Positions 1 through 8,853 of a DNA stretch of 26,210 nt are shown here, piece by piece. How positions within the stretch are numbered: the first letter of the stretch is position 1; each line of letters opens with the position of its first letter. Below the pieces are notes generated by a model. It was not told the origin of the DNA. It saw nothing but the letters and a program-made list of their open reading frames with translations, and searched no databases. Origin of the DNA: M2408 sp044348665 (lineage in GTDB: Bacteria > Bacteroidota > Bacteroidia > Flavobacteriales_D > Crocinitomicaceae). The stretch spans positions 1 to 26,210 of the forward strand of contig JBIKSI010000032.1 in NCBI GenBank assembly GCA_044348665.1, read 5' to 3'. Both the position numbers and the translations under genes were made by a program.

Positions 1-546
1 TTTTGCCACATTTGTTTTATTTAAAATCACATCAAAAATTTTCGTTTCTGACGGATAATCAAAATGTCTCAAAATTAAACTTTTACCAGTAAATGTTAAC
101 AAACTTGGTGAATAACCATTGTTTTCCTTAAAGTTTATGACAAAAGTCTTTTCGTTAATTTTTTTTATAATCGCGCCATTTTTTGAATCATTCAAACGTT
201 CTATGTTTTTTATTCCAAAATAGTATTTATCGCCTTCTTGAATGTATAAAACAGAATCATTTTCAACTATTCCAAACAAATAACCACCTCTTAAAGTATA
301 TTTTGACGATTCTCTAATTTGTTCTTGCGTGATATAAGAATGGATGATTGAAACCATCGTTATACCAGAAGAATTTACAATAAACTCTGTTCCTGTTTCC
401 TTATTTTCATAATTACCATAATACGTTTGCGGAAATGCTTCAAGTTGTTCTCCGTTTGGTGGAACTGGATTTTTAAATTCGAAAGATTCTTGACCATAAA
501 AAATGCTGGTCAAGGTAAAAAAAGAGGCAAATACTAAAATTTTCAT
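1..546 (-). CDS. Secreted protein of unknown function, C-terminus cut off by the window edge
   Basis: An open frame reads leftward from an ATG at 546 to the edge of the window with no stop, giving the first 182 residues. It begins MKILVFASFFTLTSIFYGQ, a typical Sec signal peptide (Lys, hydrophobic core, small residues, cleavage near Gly18-Gln19), so the product is probably exported to the periplasm or outer membrane. The mature part is rich in Asn, Glu, Lys and Tyr with alternating hydrophobic residues, suggesting beta structure. I recognise no domain and assign no function. It is divergent from recJ, with 131 nt between the two starts. The frame uses the same codon style as its neighbours. 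Confidence 0.75.
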   Translation of the reverse strand, partial: MKILVFASFFTLTSIFYGQESFEFKNPVPPNGEQLEAFPQTYYGNYENKETGTEFIVNSSGITMVSIIHSYITQEQIRESSKYTLRGGYLFGIVENDSVLYIQEGDKYYFGIKNIERLNDSKNGAIIKKINEKTFVINFKENNGYSPSLLTFTGKSLILRHFDYPSETKIFDVILNKTNVAK

Positions 547-636
547 AAGGTGAAGGTAAAAATTAATATGTAATATTAAACACTTATACACACAAAGTTT
601 TTTTACGTTCAATTTTTTTATTCAATTTTTTCTACT

Positions 637-644
637 TAACTTTA
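637..644 (+). promoter_or_regulatory. Possible -7 element for recJ
   Basis: TAACTTTA matches seven of eight positions of the Bacteroidota -7 consensus TAnnTTTG and lies 33 nt before the recJ ATG. No convincing TTTG -33 element is seen at the expected distance, so the call is weak. Confidence 0.25.
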
Positions 645-677
645 GTCTTCATTTTTACAACTTATTTCAAAAAACCT

Positions 678-2405
678 ATGGAAAAACGCTGGAAAGTAAA
701 AGAAAAACCTGTACAGGAAAAAATTAGTTCTTTATCTCAAAGTTTAAACATCGAAGAAGTGCTCGCGACAATGTTAATTCAACGTGGAATTGAAACTTTT
801 GGTGAAGCTCAAGCCTTTTTTAGACCAAATCTTACAGATTTACACGATCCATTTTTGATGAAAAACATGGATTTAGCGGTAAATAGACTTCAAAAGGCTA
901 TTGATACAAACGAAAAAGTCTTACTTTTTGGCGATTATGATGTGGACGGCACAACTGCTGTTTCACTTTTATGGAAAGTGCTCTCAACTCATTTATCAAA
1001 TTTAGAATTTTACATTCCAGACCGATACGCAGAAGGTTACGGAATTAGCTTTCAAGGAATTGATTTTGCTCATGAAAAAGGAATTAAACTTATCATTGCA
1101 TTAGACTGCGGAATAAAAGCGCACGATAAAATTAATTACGCAAAAAATTTAGGAATAGAATTCATAATTTGTGATCACCATGAACCTGGAGAAACAGTTC
1201 CGAATGCAATCGTTCTCGATCAAAAACAACACGATTGCTCCTATCCTTATAAAGAACTTTCAGGTTGTGGTGTCGGTTTTAAATTACTACAAGCACTTTA
1301 TGAACAGAATCAATGGGATAAAACCATTTTATATCAAAATCTTGATCTTTTGGCTTTAAGTATTGCTGCGGATCTTGTTCCAATTACTGGTGAAAATCGT
1401 GTTTTATGCTACTATGGCTTACAACTAATTAATAAAAAACCAAGTTTGGGTATTCAACAGTTGTTAATTGAAGCAAAAAAAGAATTGCCTCTTACTTTAA
1501 CAAATGTTGTTTTCATTTTGGCACCAAGAATAAACGCTGCAGGTAGAATTCACGAAGGGAAAAAAGCGGTTCAACTTTTAATTTCATCAGATCTGAATGA
1601 ATTAAAGTTTTTGGCAAAAAGTATTGAACAAGATAATTTAGAACGTAGGGAATTAGATCAGTTTATAACGGAAGAAGCTCTTGAAATCATTGCAGAAGAC
1701 GACTCCTACCCTACCAAAAAATCAACAGTTGTATATAAGGAAGATTGGCACAAAGGTGTAATAGGTATTGTGGCTTCTCGTTTGATTGAAAAACACTACA
1801 GACCTACAATTGTTTTCACTAAGTCAAATGATAAAATTACTGGTTCAGCAAGAAGTATCAAAGGACTAAATATTCATGATGCCTTAGAAAGTTGTAGTGC
1901 TTATTTGGAACAATTTGGCGGACATGCTTTTGCCGCTGGAATGACCTTGGAAGAGTCAAATTTGGAAGCTTTTAAAAATAAATTTGAAGAGGTGGTTCAA
2001 AAATCACTATCAAACGCTGATATGCAAGCGGAACAAACGATTGACTACAAACTTTCATTTACTGAAATATTTACCAAAAATGAAAACATTTACGAAATTC
2101 CAAAGATTAAACGTGTGCTAAATCAACTAGAACCTCACGGACCATTAAACATGAAACCTGTATTTGTTTCCGAAAATGTGTACGTGGAAGATGTGCGTGT
2201 TTTGAAAGATTTGCACTTAAAACTTGTGCTTTCACAACCAAATACAGGCATAGAAATTCCGGCTATTGCATTTAACTTAGTTGAAAAATTAGACCTTGTT
2301 AATTCAAATGAACCTTTGGATATCCTGTACACTTTGGAAACAAATCTATGGAACGGAAAAGAAAGTTTACAACTAAATATAAAAGATATTCGTCCGACCT
2401 TATAA
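678..2405 (+). CDS. recJ: Single-stranded-DNA-specific 5'-3' exonuclease RecJ
   Basis: RecJ degrades single-stranded DNA 5' to 3' in recombination and mismatch repair in the cytoplasm. The 575-residue product has the usual length and the DHH/DHHA1 architecture: motif I DYDVDG at 86-91, an Asp in ALDCG at about 143, the family-naming DHH at 166-168, APRINAAGR near 282-290, and the DHHA1 signature GGHAFAAGM at 414-422. The C-terminal roughly 120 residues fit the RecJ OB domain. The ATG at 678 gives the standard N-terminus and has no Shine-Dalgarno sequence. The last sense codon and stop overlap by 6 bp with the end of the convergent M28 peptidase gene, so the reverse stop codon of that gene lies on the final Leu codon of recJ. 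Identification is secure. Confidence 0.96.
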   Translation: MEKRWKVKEKPVQEKISSLSQSLNIEEVLATMLIQRGIETFGEAQAFFRPNLTDLHDPFLMKNMDLAVNRLQKAIDTNEKVLLFGDYDVDGTTAVSLLWKVLSTHLSNLEFYIPDRYAEGYGISFQGIDFAHEKGIKLIIALDCGIKAHDKINYAKNLGIEFIICDHHEPGETVPNAIVLDQKQHDCSYPYKELSGCGVGFKLLQALYEQNQWDKTILYQNLDLLALSIAADLVPITGENRVLCYYGLQLINKKPSLGIQQLLIEAKKELPLTLTNVVFILAPRINAAGRIHEGKKAVQLLISSDLNELKFLAKSIEQDNLERRELDQFITEEALEIIAEDDSYPTKKSTVVYKEDWHKGVIGIVASRLIEKHYRPTIVFTKSNDKITGSARSIKGLNIHDALESCSAYLEQFGGHAFAAGMTLEESNLEAFKNKFEEVVQKSLSNADMQAEQTIDYKLSFTEIFTKNENIYEIPKIKRVLNQLEPHGPLNMKPVFVSENVYVEDVRVLKDLHLKLVLSQPNTGIEIPAIAFNLVEKLDLVNSNEPLDILYTLETNLWNGKESLQLNIKDIRPTL

Positions 2406-3734
2406 ATTCAAAATTCGATAACTGGTTAAAAAAACCAATTGACTAATTGTTGCAATTTTTGTGAAGTTTAATTTCTCAATATCATCCGTAATTTTATGAT
2501 AATCTTCATGAAATCCACCAAAGTAAAAAATGCTTGGGATGCCGTTTTTCGCAAAATTATAATGATCTGAGCGATAATAAAGCCTTTCTTTGTTTTTAGG
2601 GTCGTTGTATGTGTAATCAATATTTAGTTTTCCAAATGATTTAACCACTGCTTCATGGTGGTGGTGAAAATCCATACTTATTTTATCAGAACCGATGGCG
2701 TAAACTGAAAATTTTTCTTTTTCAACATCCTTATCTTTTCTGCCAATCATGTCAATATTGAAATTCGCCACTGTTTTATTTAAAGCAATCAATGGATTTG
2801 TTGCATAATATTCTGAACCCAATAATCCATGTTCTTCTCCCGTAAAACAAATAAATAAAATAGACCTTTTACCTTGTTCGTTTGTTTTTTGTGCCTCCTT
2901 ATAAACACGTGCAAGTTCCAAGAGTGCTGCAGTTCCAGAAGCATTGTCATCTGCACCATTAAACACCTTTTCATTCTTAATTCCTAAATGATCATAATGC
3001 GCACTAATAACAATATATTCTTCTTTTAACTTTGAATCAGAACCAGGAATATACGCTATCACGTTTTCAGTTTCAACACGTTTATCCAAAATTTTATTGT
3101 CAATACTCAAAGAATTTTTCTTTTTTACCTGCTTGATTTTTTTTGAATCAATGTAAATTATCTTTTGTTTCCATTCATTTTTAATAGCATTATAAAGTTT
3201 ATCCACTTCAAAAACAGCTGGATTGAAATCATCAATTAAAATAAAAACAAACTCAATGTTAGAATTTCTAATCAAGTCCATGTTGATATCCTTAAACTTT
3301 ACGTTGGAAATAATTACTTCTTTAAAAGGAATAAGCTCCAATTCTTTAAAATCTGAATACGAAATTGATTTTATTTTTTTTGTTGAAAAGGAAAAATCAC
3401 TTAAATCTGAAAAAGAAGCAAAATCAACTTGGGGACTTAAAATAACTTTGTTAAATTTCAAAGGCGCACCAATTTGATTGTCATTTAAAACAAATTTTTG
3501 AAAATAACCATCCGTTAAAGAATCCATTTTTAATTTTCTGAATTCCTTTTGTATATAATGAGCGGCTTTTTTTTGACCTTCTTCTCCTGTATTTCTACCT
3601 TGCAAAGAATCATGTGCCAACACAGCAACGTGACCTATAATTTTTACTGAATCTATTAAATTTAGAAAATAATTCTCCCGTTGTGAAAAAACAGAGGAAG
3701 AGACAAAAAGAAAAAGGAAAAATATTTTTTTCAT
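2400..3734 (-). CDS. Secreted M28-family zinc aminopeptidase
   Basis: This 444-residue protein starts with a signal peptide (MKKIFFLFLFVSSSVFSQ), so it acts outside the cytoplasm. The M28 di-zinc catalytic set is visible: His in SAHYDH at about 246, bridging Asp in GADDNASG at about 262, the Glu pair in TGEEHG at 300-301, Asp in NIDMIG at about 328, and a C-terminal His in DYHKITDD at about 413. M28 enzymes remove N-terminal residues from peptides; the exact specificity cannot be read here. The region between about 80 and 225 may be a degenerate PA-like insert. No type IX secretion C-terminal domain is evident. Its ATG shares one base with the rpiB stop (TAATG), implying translational coupling. 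Confidence 0.92.
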   Translation of the reverse strand: MKKIFFLFLFVSSSVFSQRENYFLNLIDSVKIIGHVAVLAHDSLQGRNTGEEGQKKAAHYIQKEFRKLKMDSLTDGYFQKFVLNDNQIGAPLKFNKVILSPQVDFASFSDLSDFSFSTKKIKSISYSDFKELELIPFKEVIISNVKFKDINMDLIRNSNIEFVFILIDDFNPAVFEVDKLYNAIKNEWKQKIIYIDSKKIKQVKKKNSLSIDNKILDKRVETENVIAYIPGSDSKLKEEYIVISAHYDHLGIKNEKVFNGADDNASGTAALLELARVYKEAQKTNEQGKRSILFICFTGEEHGLLGSEYYATNPLIALNKTVANFNIDMIGRKDKDVEKEKFSVYAIGSDKISMDFHHHHEAVVKSFGKLNIDYTYNDPKNKERLYYRSDHYNFAKNGIPSIFYFGGFHEDYHKITDDIEKLNFTKIATISQLVFLTSYRILNL

Positions 3735-4168
3735 TACAAGGCAATTTTTTCAACTCTTTTTTGATGACGACCACCCTCAAATTCAGTGTTGAAAAACACA
3801 TCTACTATTTCAAATGCCAATTCATCAGAGATAAATCGAGCTGGTAAAGTAAGAATGTTTGCATTGTTATGCTGACGAGCCAATTGAGCTATTTCCGCTG
3901 TCCAACAAAGAGCACTTCTAATTCCTTGGTGTTTATTTGCCGTCATATTTATTCCGTTTCCACTTCCACACAATAAAATACCTAAAGTATCATGATGGTT
4001 TTCTACATATTCTGCTACAGGATGAGCAAAATCTGGATAATCAATACTATCCGCAGAAAAACAACCTTTATCTTTTAAAGAATACCCTTTTTCTTCCAAA
4101 TATTTTATTATTTTTGACTTCATTTCAAAGCCTGCGTGATCAGAACCAATCGGAATAATTTTTTTCAT
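3734..4168 (-). CDS. rpiB: Ribose-5-phosphate isomerase B (RpiB/LacA/LacB family)
   Basis: RpiB interconverts ribose 5-phosphate and ribulose 5-phosphate in the non-oxidative pentose phosphate pathway. From the ATG at 4168 the protein has 144 residues, the normal size. Its N-terminus IPIGSDHAGFEMK is the family's substrate-binding signature, and GILLCGSGNGINMTANKH carries the catalytic Cys loop (CGSG.G). The NANILTLPAR and C-terminal EGGRHQKRVEKI segments are also typical. An in-frame TTG at 4186 would add six residues, but it lies within the TATCTTTG promoter element, so I reject it. The gene is followed by the M28 peptidase in a TAATG overlap. The functional link between the two is not obvious and may be only co-transcription. 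Confidence 0.95.
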   Translation of the reverse strand: MKKIIPIGSDHAGFEMKSKIIKYLEEKGYSLKDKGCFSADSIDYPDFAHPVAEYVENHHDTLGILLCGSGNGINMTANKHQGIRSALCWTAEIAQLARQHNNANILTLPARFISDELAFEIVDVFFNTEFEGGRHQKRVEKIAL

Positions 4169-4183
4169 TTTATAAAGTTTTTT

Positions 4184-4191
4184 CAAAGATA
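4184..4191 (-). promoter_or_regulatory. -7 promoter element for rpiB and the M28 peptidase gene
   Basis: On the minus strand TATCTTTG matches TAnnTTTG exactly and lies 15 nt before the rpiB ATG, implying a very short leader. No TTTG is seen at the usual 19-21 nt upstream, so only half of the promoter is recognisable. Confidence 0.45.
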
Positions 4192-4701
4192 AAGTTTATT
4201 AACATATTGATGAAATTATTGACAAATGAATTTTTCAACTATTTCTAATGCCTTATAAATCAATGACGTTTTTGTTTTTTTTGTAAACAGAATAATTGAT
4301 TACACTGTTAATAAACTTTTGATAAGAAAAATAACTTTTACTTGCTTCTTAAATTGCTGTGACGCATTTGAAAAATATTTAAGGATATAACAAGGAAAGT
4401 TATTCTAATCTATCCTTTTTTATACACAGAGTTTGAAACAAAAAATGAATGTTTTTTAAAAAGTTTTTATGCACATCTTTCGTTTTAAACAATTGTTAAC
4501 AACCCACTTGTTATCCTTCATAATCAATTAATTGAAAGGAAATAATTTGTTAATAAATAGGCTTAATTGTGTCATAAGTCATAAAATCAAATATTTTTTT
4601 ATATTTTTATGAACTTATTAACAAGCTTAATAAAAGGAATAAAATGTTTAATTATAAAATTCTTTATTTTTCTTTATTATAAATCAAAAGACAAAAAGAG
4701 A
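4187..4701. other. Gene-free AT-rich region with two DnaA boxes; candidate replication origin
   Basis: No reading frame of substance occurs between the rpiB start and the histidine kinase promoter. The region holds two exact matches to TTATNCACA on the plus strand, TTATACACA at 4420-4428 and TTATGCACA at 4467-4475, spaced 47 bp start to start. It also holds two one-mismatch reverse-strand boxes, TGTTAATAA at 4306-4314 and 4548-4556, but these are likely in such AT-rich DNA. The stretch 4560-4690 is almost entirely A and T, as an unwinding element would be. Hand counts on sampled lines suggest base skew changes across it. parS-like sites lie about 10.5 kb away. Origin identity is an inference; a long promoter region is the alternative. 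Confidence 0.35.
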
Positions 4702-4733
4702 TTTGGAAAATCAAAAATGAATTTGTATCTTCC
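4702..4733 (+). promoter_or_regulatory. Bacteroidota-type promoter for the kinase-regulator pair
   Basis: TTTG at 4702-4705 is followed after 20 nt by TATCTTCC at 4726-4733, which matches six of eight positions of TAnnTTTG. The spacing is ideal and the predicted transcript would start about 30 nt before the ATG at 4771. Confidence 0.45.
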
Positions 4734-4770
4734 TTTATTTTTAAATATTTTAGACTTAAAGTCGCTGTAA

Positions 4771-7700
4771 ATGAATGAATTAAAAAAATCAACAAGACAT
4801 CATTTTTATGATTATTATGAAAAAGGAAATGACACAAGTCGTTTGACTATTTTATTGTTGATTTTTGCTTTTATTCTTTGTCCACTTTTTGCCTTTGTTT
4901 TTAAATGGATAGGCGCACCAAACCCATACTTCTATGTTGTTTTTTCTGCAACATTCATTTTTCCATTAATTCTGATTATAGAAAAATTTGTGCCTTTTTT
5001 CAAAGGTAACTTGCCTATTTTATATTTTATTTATTTCAATGGTTTAACAGTTTATGTTTTATACGAATTAGCGAAGGTTGACTTTAAAATATTTGATTTT
5101 GCCTTTTTTATTGCCCTTTTTGCAATGCTAAATTTTGCAGCGCAACGTTTTTTTTATTCGTTGATTTATTTTTTAAATACGCTGTTTTTTTTAATCATTC
5201 TTCAGCAATTTTATTTACAAGAAAAAGTTATCTGGTTTTATCCATTTTTCTTTCTTTTTATTTGTATTGGTGTTTTCTACCTTATTATTTACAACAGTAG
5301 AAATAAAATGATTAACAGTATTCAGGATAATAACAAATACCTGAAACGAATTGTAAACAACATTGGAAATGGAATTATTTTGTTTCAAATTAGAGGAAAT
5401 TTTATTAGTGTTATTGATTATAATTTGGAATCTGTGCAATTGTTTAATTACAATTCTTTAGAAGATATTGAAAATAGATTGTCACAAATTGTTGACTTGG
5501 ATGACATTGATTCTGTGGAGTCTTTGAAAGCTGATGATGTTATTGTAAAAGAAAAATTGTTTGATGAAAAATTGTATTTAGAAATTAAGTTTTCAAGAAT
5601 TGATCTTAAAAAAGGTTCCTACTTTTTAGCTAACATTCAAGATGTTACGGTAAAGAAAGTTGAAAATTTATTAATTAGTGAAAATGAAAAAAAATACAAA
5701 AATTTATTTATTCGAAATCAAACAGGAATTTTCACTTTAAACCTGGATGGAAATATTATTGAATGTAATCCCGCGTTTTTAGCAATTTTTAAAAAGGAAT
5801 CATTTTTAACGATTGACTTTTTTTCTGAAAATAATGAATGGGATGCCATAAAAAATGAATTACTTTTAAAAGAAAAGATCATAAATTATAACAAAACTTA
5901 TGTAGATGAATATGAAAATGTTTATTATTTAGTTTTTAGGTTTTACATCGATTTTGAAAAAAATCAAGTGGAGGGAAATGTTTTAGATATTACAGAAATA
6001 ACATTAAGTACTAAAGCTCTTGAAGAAAAAGAAAATCTCTATCGCTTAATTTATGAAGAAAGTAACGATTCAATTTTATTGTTAGATGAAGATCGGATTG
6101 TTGACATCAACCAAAAAGGTGTGGAATTATTAGGTAAAAATCATGAAGAAATAAATGAAATGAGTCTTTGGGATTTTACCTTCAATCAATCTCCTGAATT
6201 AAAAAATCAATACGATTCACTTTTTAAAGAATTGAAACAAAACAAACAAGCTAAATTTAATTGGATTTTCAGTAAAAATAATTCCTTTATCGAAGCCTCT
6301 GTTTCTATTGTTTCTTTATCAAGTTCAGGAAATTCGCTTTTTCAATGTGTGATCAGAGATGAAACAGAAAGAAATTTTTCTTTTAGATCCTTGGAAAACA
6401 GTAAAAAAACATTTGAATCAATTGTTGAAAATACTCCCGAAGGATTTATTATTCTAAAAAATGATGTTTGTTTATATGTAAATAATGAATTTTTCAAAAT
6501 ATTTAATTTACCAAGCGTTAGTCCTGGTGAATTGCATTTTGATGAGCGTTTGTTTGGTTTAAATTATCCAAAATTACTTAAACTTTTTAATGAACATTTA
6601 GAGGATAAAAAACTGAAGCAGAAGCAATTAAAATTCTTTGTAAATTCCAAGGCAGTAGAAATTGATTTAAGCATTGTTTCAATTATTTTCAATAATGAGG
6701 AAGCTAGTTTGTTGATTCTAAAAGATGTTTCTTTTCAAAATAAACTTTCTAAGGAGGTGTTAAGGGCTGAAATTGCTGAAGAAACTAACAAACGTTTAGA
6801 GAAAGAGATTGCTGATAAAAAAGCTGCTGAGTTAAAATTAGAATCTGAATATTTGCGTACTAAAGCTATTTTTGATAGCTCTCAAAATACCTTGTTGATA
6901 ACCTTAAATCCTGATTTAATAGTTTCCTCATTTAACCAGCAAAGTAAGATTTATTTCGGTTATCATACTCAGAATGAGTTGAGTTTAAATTCCAATATTG
7001 AACAGTATTTTGGTCAAATTTTGTCTCCAATAAAATTGCGTTATTTTAGGTATTTGGTGAGTGGTTTACGTAAAGGAAAATCCTATCAATTGGAACTTAA
7101 AATGATAAACCGATATAATGATAAAATTTGGCTTGAAATTTACCTCAATCCTATCAAGGATATTTTTGGGAATGTCAATGAATTTTCGATCGTTTCGCAT
7201 GATATTACTCAAAAGAAACGTAGTGAAAAAGAAATTCTAAGATCCTTAAAGGAGAAAGAGGTGCTTTTGAAGGAAGTGCATCATCGAGTTAAAAATAATT
7301 TGCAAATTATTTCAAGTATATTAAATCTCCAAAGTTCTTACATTGATGACAAAAAAATCATTGCAATTTTAGAAGAAAGTAGACATAGAATTCGATCCAT
7401 GGCTATTATCCATGAGAATTTGTATCAAACCACAAACTTCTCTTCTATTAACTTTAAGAACTATTCCAGGGAACTTGTCCGGAATTTAATTTCATCTTAT
7501 CAGTTTAATTCAAATTTAACTGTTAACTTAGTGGAAAATGTGGATTTGGTTGATTTGAGTTTAGATCAAGCAATCCCAAGTGGTTTAATTATCAATGAAA
7601 TTATTACCAATACCATGAAGTATGCTTTTTACGACAGAACTTCTGGAAATATATTTTTAGAATTAAAAGAGAAAAACAATAAAATTAGTTTAATTGTTGG

Positions 7701-7863
7701 TGATGATGGAATTGGGCTTCCAAATAATTTTGATATTAGTAAATCTGAAACTCTTGGTTTACAGTTAGTTATTACTTTGGTTGAACAATTGGATGGAGAT
7801 ATTAAATTAGAAAATGGGAATGGTATAAAATATTTTATTACTTTTGAAAAGCAAAAACTTTGA
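4771..7863 (+). CDS. Membrane-bound multi-PAS sensor histidine kinase, HisKA_2 type
   Basis: The 1030-residue protein begins with about six hydrophobic segments (roughly residues 25-175), placing it in the inner membrane. Five PAS-like units follow at about 190-300, 307-415, 420-540, 545-665 and 695-820, recognisable by repeated N-terminal signatures and D-T/V/E endings such as DITQKK. The dimerisation domain has EVHHRVKNNLQ; His838 aligns with the phosphoacceptor of HWE/HisKA_2 kinases. The ATPase domain shows an N box with Asn942 and Asn947, DDGIG at 978-982 and LGLQL at 995-999. It should autophosphorylate and pass phosphate to the regulator starting 4 nt downstream. The ligand cannot be read; PAS units may sense redox, cofactors or small metabolites. 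Confidence 0.92.
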   Translation: MNELKKSTRHHFYDYYEKGNDTSRLTILLLIFAFILCPLFAFVFKWIGAPNPYFYVVFSATFIFPLILIIEKFVPFFKGNLPILYFIYFNGLTVYVLYELAKVDFKIFDFAFFIALFAMLNFAAQRFFYSLIYFLNTLFFLIILQQFYLQEKVIWFYPFFFLFICIGVFYLIIYNSRNKMINSIQDNNKYLKRIVNNIGNGIILFQIRGNFISVIDYNLESVQLFNYNSLEDIENRLSQIVDLDDIDSVESLKADDVIVKEKLFDEKLYLEIKFSRIDLKKGSYFLANIQDVTVKKVENLLISENEKKYKNLFIRNQTGIFTLNLDGNIIECNPAFLAIFKKESFLTIDFFSENNEWDAIKNELLLKEKIINYNKTYVDEYENVYYLVFRFYIDFEKNQVEGNVLDITEITLSTKALEEKENLYRLIYEESNDSILLLDEDRIVDINQKGVELLGKNHEEINEMSLWDFTFNQSPELKNQYDSLFKELKQNKQAKFNWIFSKNNSFIEASVSIVSLSSSGNSLFQCVIRDETERNFSFRSLENSKKTFESIVENTPEGFIILKNDVCLYVNNEFFKIFNLPSVSPGELHFDERLFGLNYPKLLKLFNEHLEDKKLKQKQLKFFVNSKAVEIDLSIVSIIFNNEEASLLILKDVSFQNKLSKEVLRAEIAEETNKRLEKEIADKKAAELKLESEYLRTKAIFDSSQNTLLITLNPDLIVSSFNQQSKIYFGYHTQNELSLNSNIEQYFGQILSPIKLRYFRYLVSGLRKGKSYQLELKMINRYNDKIWLEIYLNPIKDIFGNVNEFSIVSHDITQKKRSEKEILRSLKEKEVLLKEVHHRVKNNLQIISSILNLQSSYIDDKKIIAILEESRHRIRSMAIIHENLYQTTNFSSINFKNYSRELVRNLISSYQFNSNLTVNLVENVDLVDLSLDQAIPSGLIINEIITNTMKYAFYDRTSGNIFLELKEKNNKISLIVGDDGIGLPNNFDISKSETLGLQLVITLVEQLDGDIKLENGNGIKYFITFEKQKL

Positions 7864-7867
7864 TCCG

Positions 7868-8623
7868 ATGAGTGTTATTAATGTATTAGTTGTTGAAGAT
7901 GAATCGATCGTGTCGAAAGATATTCAACATAGCTTAAAAAAATTGGGATACAATGTAGTTGGTGCTGCATCAACTGGAGACAAAGCGCTTGAGCTTGTTA
8001 GAGCTGAAAATCCAGATATTATTTTAATGGACATCATGTTAAAAGGTGACATTAATGGTATCGAAGTTGCCGAAATTGTTAAGAAAGATTTTAATATTCC
8101 AATCATATTTTTGTCTGCTTATGCGGATGAATCAACATTAAGTAAGGCAAAAGTTACGGAACCTTATGGGTATATTATCAAACCTTTCAAAGAAATTGAT
8201 TTGCACACTTCTATTGAAATGGCTTTGTATAAACATAAGAAAGCACGTGAACTTGAAAAAGAAAGAGATTATCTATTTTCTTTAGTTGATAATAAAGAAG
8301 TTACAGATGGCTTTATTTTCGTTAAATCTAATAGTAAATTAGTTAAACTTAATACTAAAGATATTTATTTTATTGAGGCATTGAAAGATTATGTTGTGAT
8401 CAACACTTTGGATACACGATATACAATTCATTCAACAATGAAAGATATTGAAGCAAAGATGGGAACCCTTGAATTTATTCGTGTTCATAGATCGTTTATC
8501 GTAAGATTGGATAAAATTATCGCAATTGATTTCCCTAATTTGATTCTTGAAAATGATAAAAAGGTTATTCCTATTGGCGGGTCCTATCGTGATGATTTGA
8601 ATAATAGAATTCGAACAGTATAA
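7868..8623 (+). CDS. Response regulator with receiver and LytTR DNA-binding domain
   Basis: The 251-residue product has an N-terminal receiver (1-125) with the acidic pocket Glu10/Asp11, phosphoacceptor Asp55 in ILMDIML, a Ser in FLSAY at 83 and Lys105 in KPF. After a short helical linker comes a LytTR domain at about 148-247, including the hallmark RVHRSFIVRLDKI at 205-217. It should bind DNA as a dimer once phosphorylated by the adjacent kinase; targets are unknown. The receiver resembles those partnered with HisKA_2 kinases. I chose ATG 7868, 4 nt after the kinase stop. An in-frame TTG at 7844 would extend it upstream inside the kinase gene but adds residues lying outside the domain. A terminator follows closely. 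Confidence 0.93.
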   Translation: MSVINVLVVEDESIVSKDIQHSLKKLGYNVVGAASTGDKALELVRAENPDIILMDIMLKGDINGIEVAEIVKKDFNIPIIFLSAYADESTLSKAKVTEPYGYIIKPFKEIDLHTSIEMALYKHKKARELEKERDYLFSLVDNKEVTDGFIFVKSNSKLVKLNTKDIYFIEALKDYVVINTLDTRYTIHSTMKDIEAKMGTLEFIRVHRSFIVRLDKIIAIDFPNLILENDKKVIPIGGSYRDDLNNRIRTV

Positions 8624-8646
8624 TTTGAATTTTTATAGATATTAAT

Positions 8647-8672
8647 AGTCCTTCGTTGTAAGGACTTTTTTT
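8647..8672 (+). terminator. Rho-independent terminator after the response regulator gene
   Basis: AGTCCTT and AAGGACT form a perfect 7-bp stem with a 6-nt loop, followed directly by a run of T. It lies 23 nt after the regulator stop codon. Confidence 0.85.
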
Positions 8673-8693
8673 ATGTCCTATAATTTTTTGCAG

Positions 8694-8722
8694 AAAAAAA
8701 GCCCAACTAATTAAAGTTGAGC
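8694..8722 (-). terminator. Rho-independent terminator after tRNA-Cys
   Basis: On the minus strand GCTCAACT pairs with AGTTGGGC (one G-T pair) across a 6-nt loop, and seven T follow. It ends the gltX-folB-tRNA-Cys direction. A, T-rich flanks extend the stem and a short T run on the other side could make it bidirectional. Confidence 0.8.
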
Positions 8723-8730
8723 TTTTTATG

Positions 8731-8801
8731 AGGTTTCGAGCGGATTCGAACCGCTGTACACAGTTTTGCAGACTGGTGCCTAGCCACTCGGCCACGAAAC
8801 C
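8731..8801 (-). tRNA. tRNA-Cys (anticodon GCA)
   Basis: Read on the minus strand, the 71-nt sequence has a perfect 7-bp acceptor stem GGTTTCG/CGAAACC, a D stem GCC/GGC, an anticodon loop CTGCAAA with GCA at 8767-8769, and a T arm AGCGG-TTCGAAT-CCGCT. The discriminator base is U, a strong identity element of tRNA-Cys. The outermost anticodon-stem pair is a mismatch (C-U). No CCA is encoded, so it must be added enzymatically. It lies 52 nt downstream of folB and may be processed from the gltX-folB transcript or have its own promoter. Confidence 0.95.
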
Positions 8802-8853
8802 ATTTTGGTCTGCAAAGATAATATAAATTTATATAAAATTCAAAAATCTTTTT

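Noticed and set aside
584..592. TTATACACA near the recJ promoter as part of an origin
   Set aside because: A single box; in DNA this AT-rich one or two such matches are expected by chance in 26 kb, and no cluster surrounds it.
7844..7867. Upstream TTG start for the response regulator
   Set aside because: It lies inside the kinase gene and adds residues before the receiver's first strand; ATG 7868, 4 nt after the kinase stop, is better.
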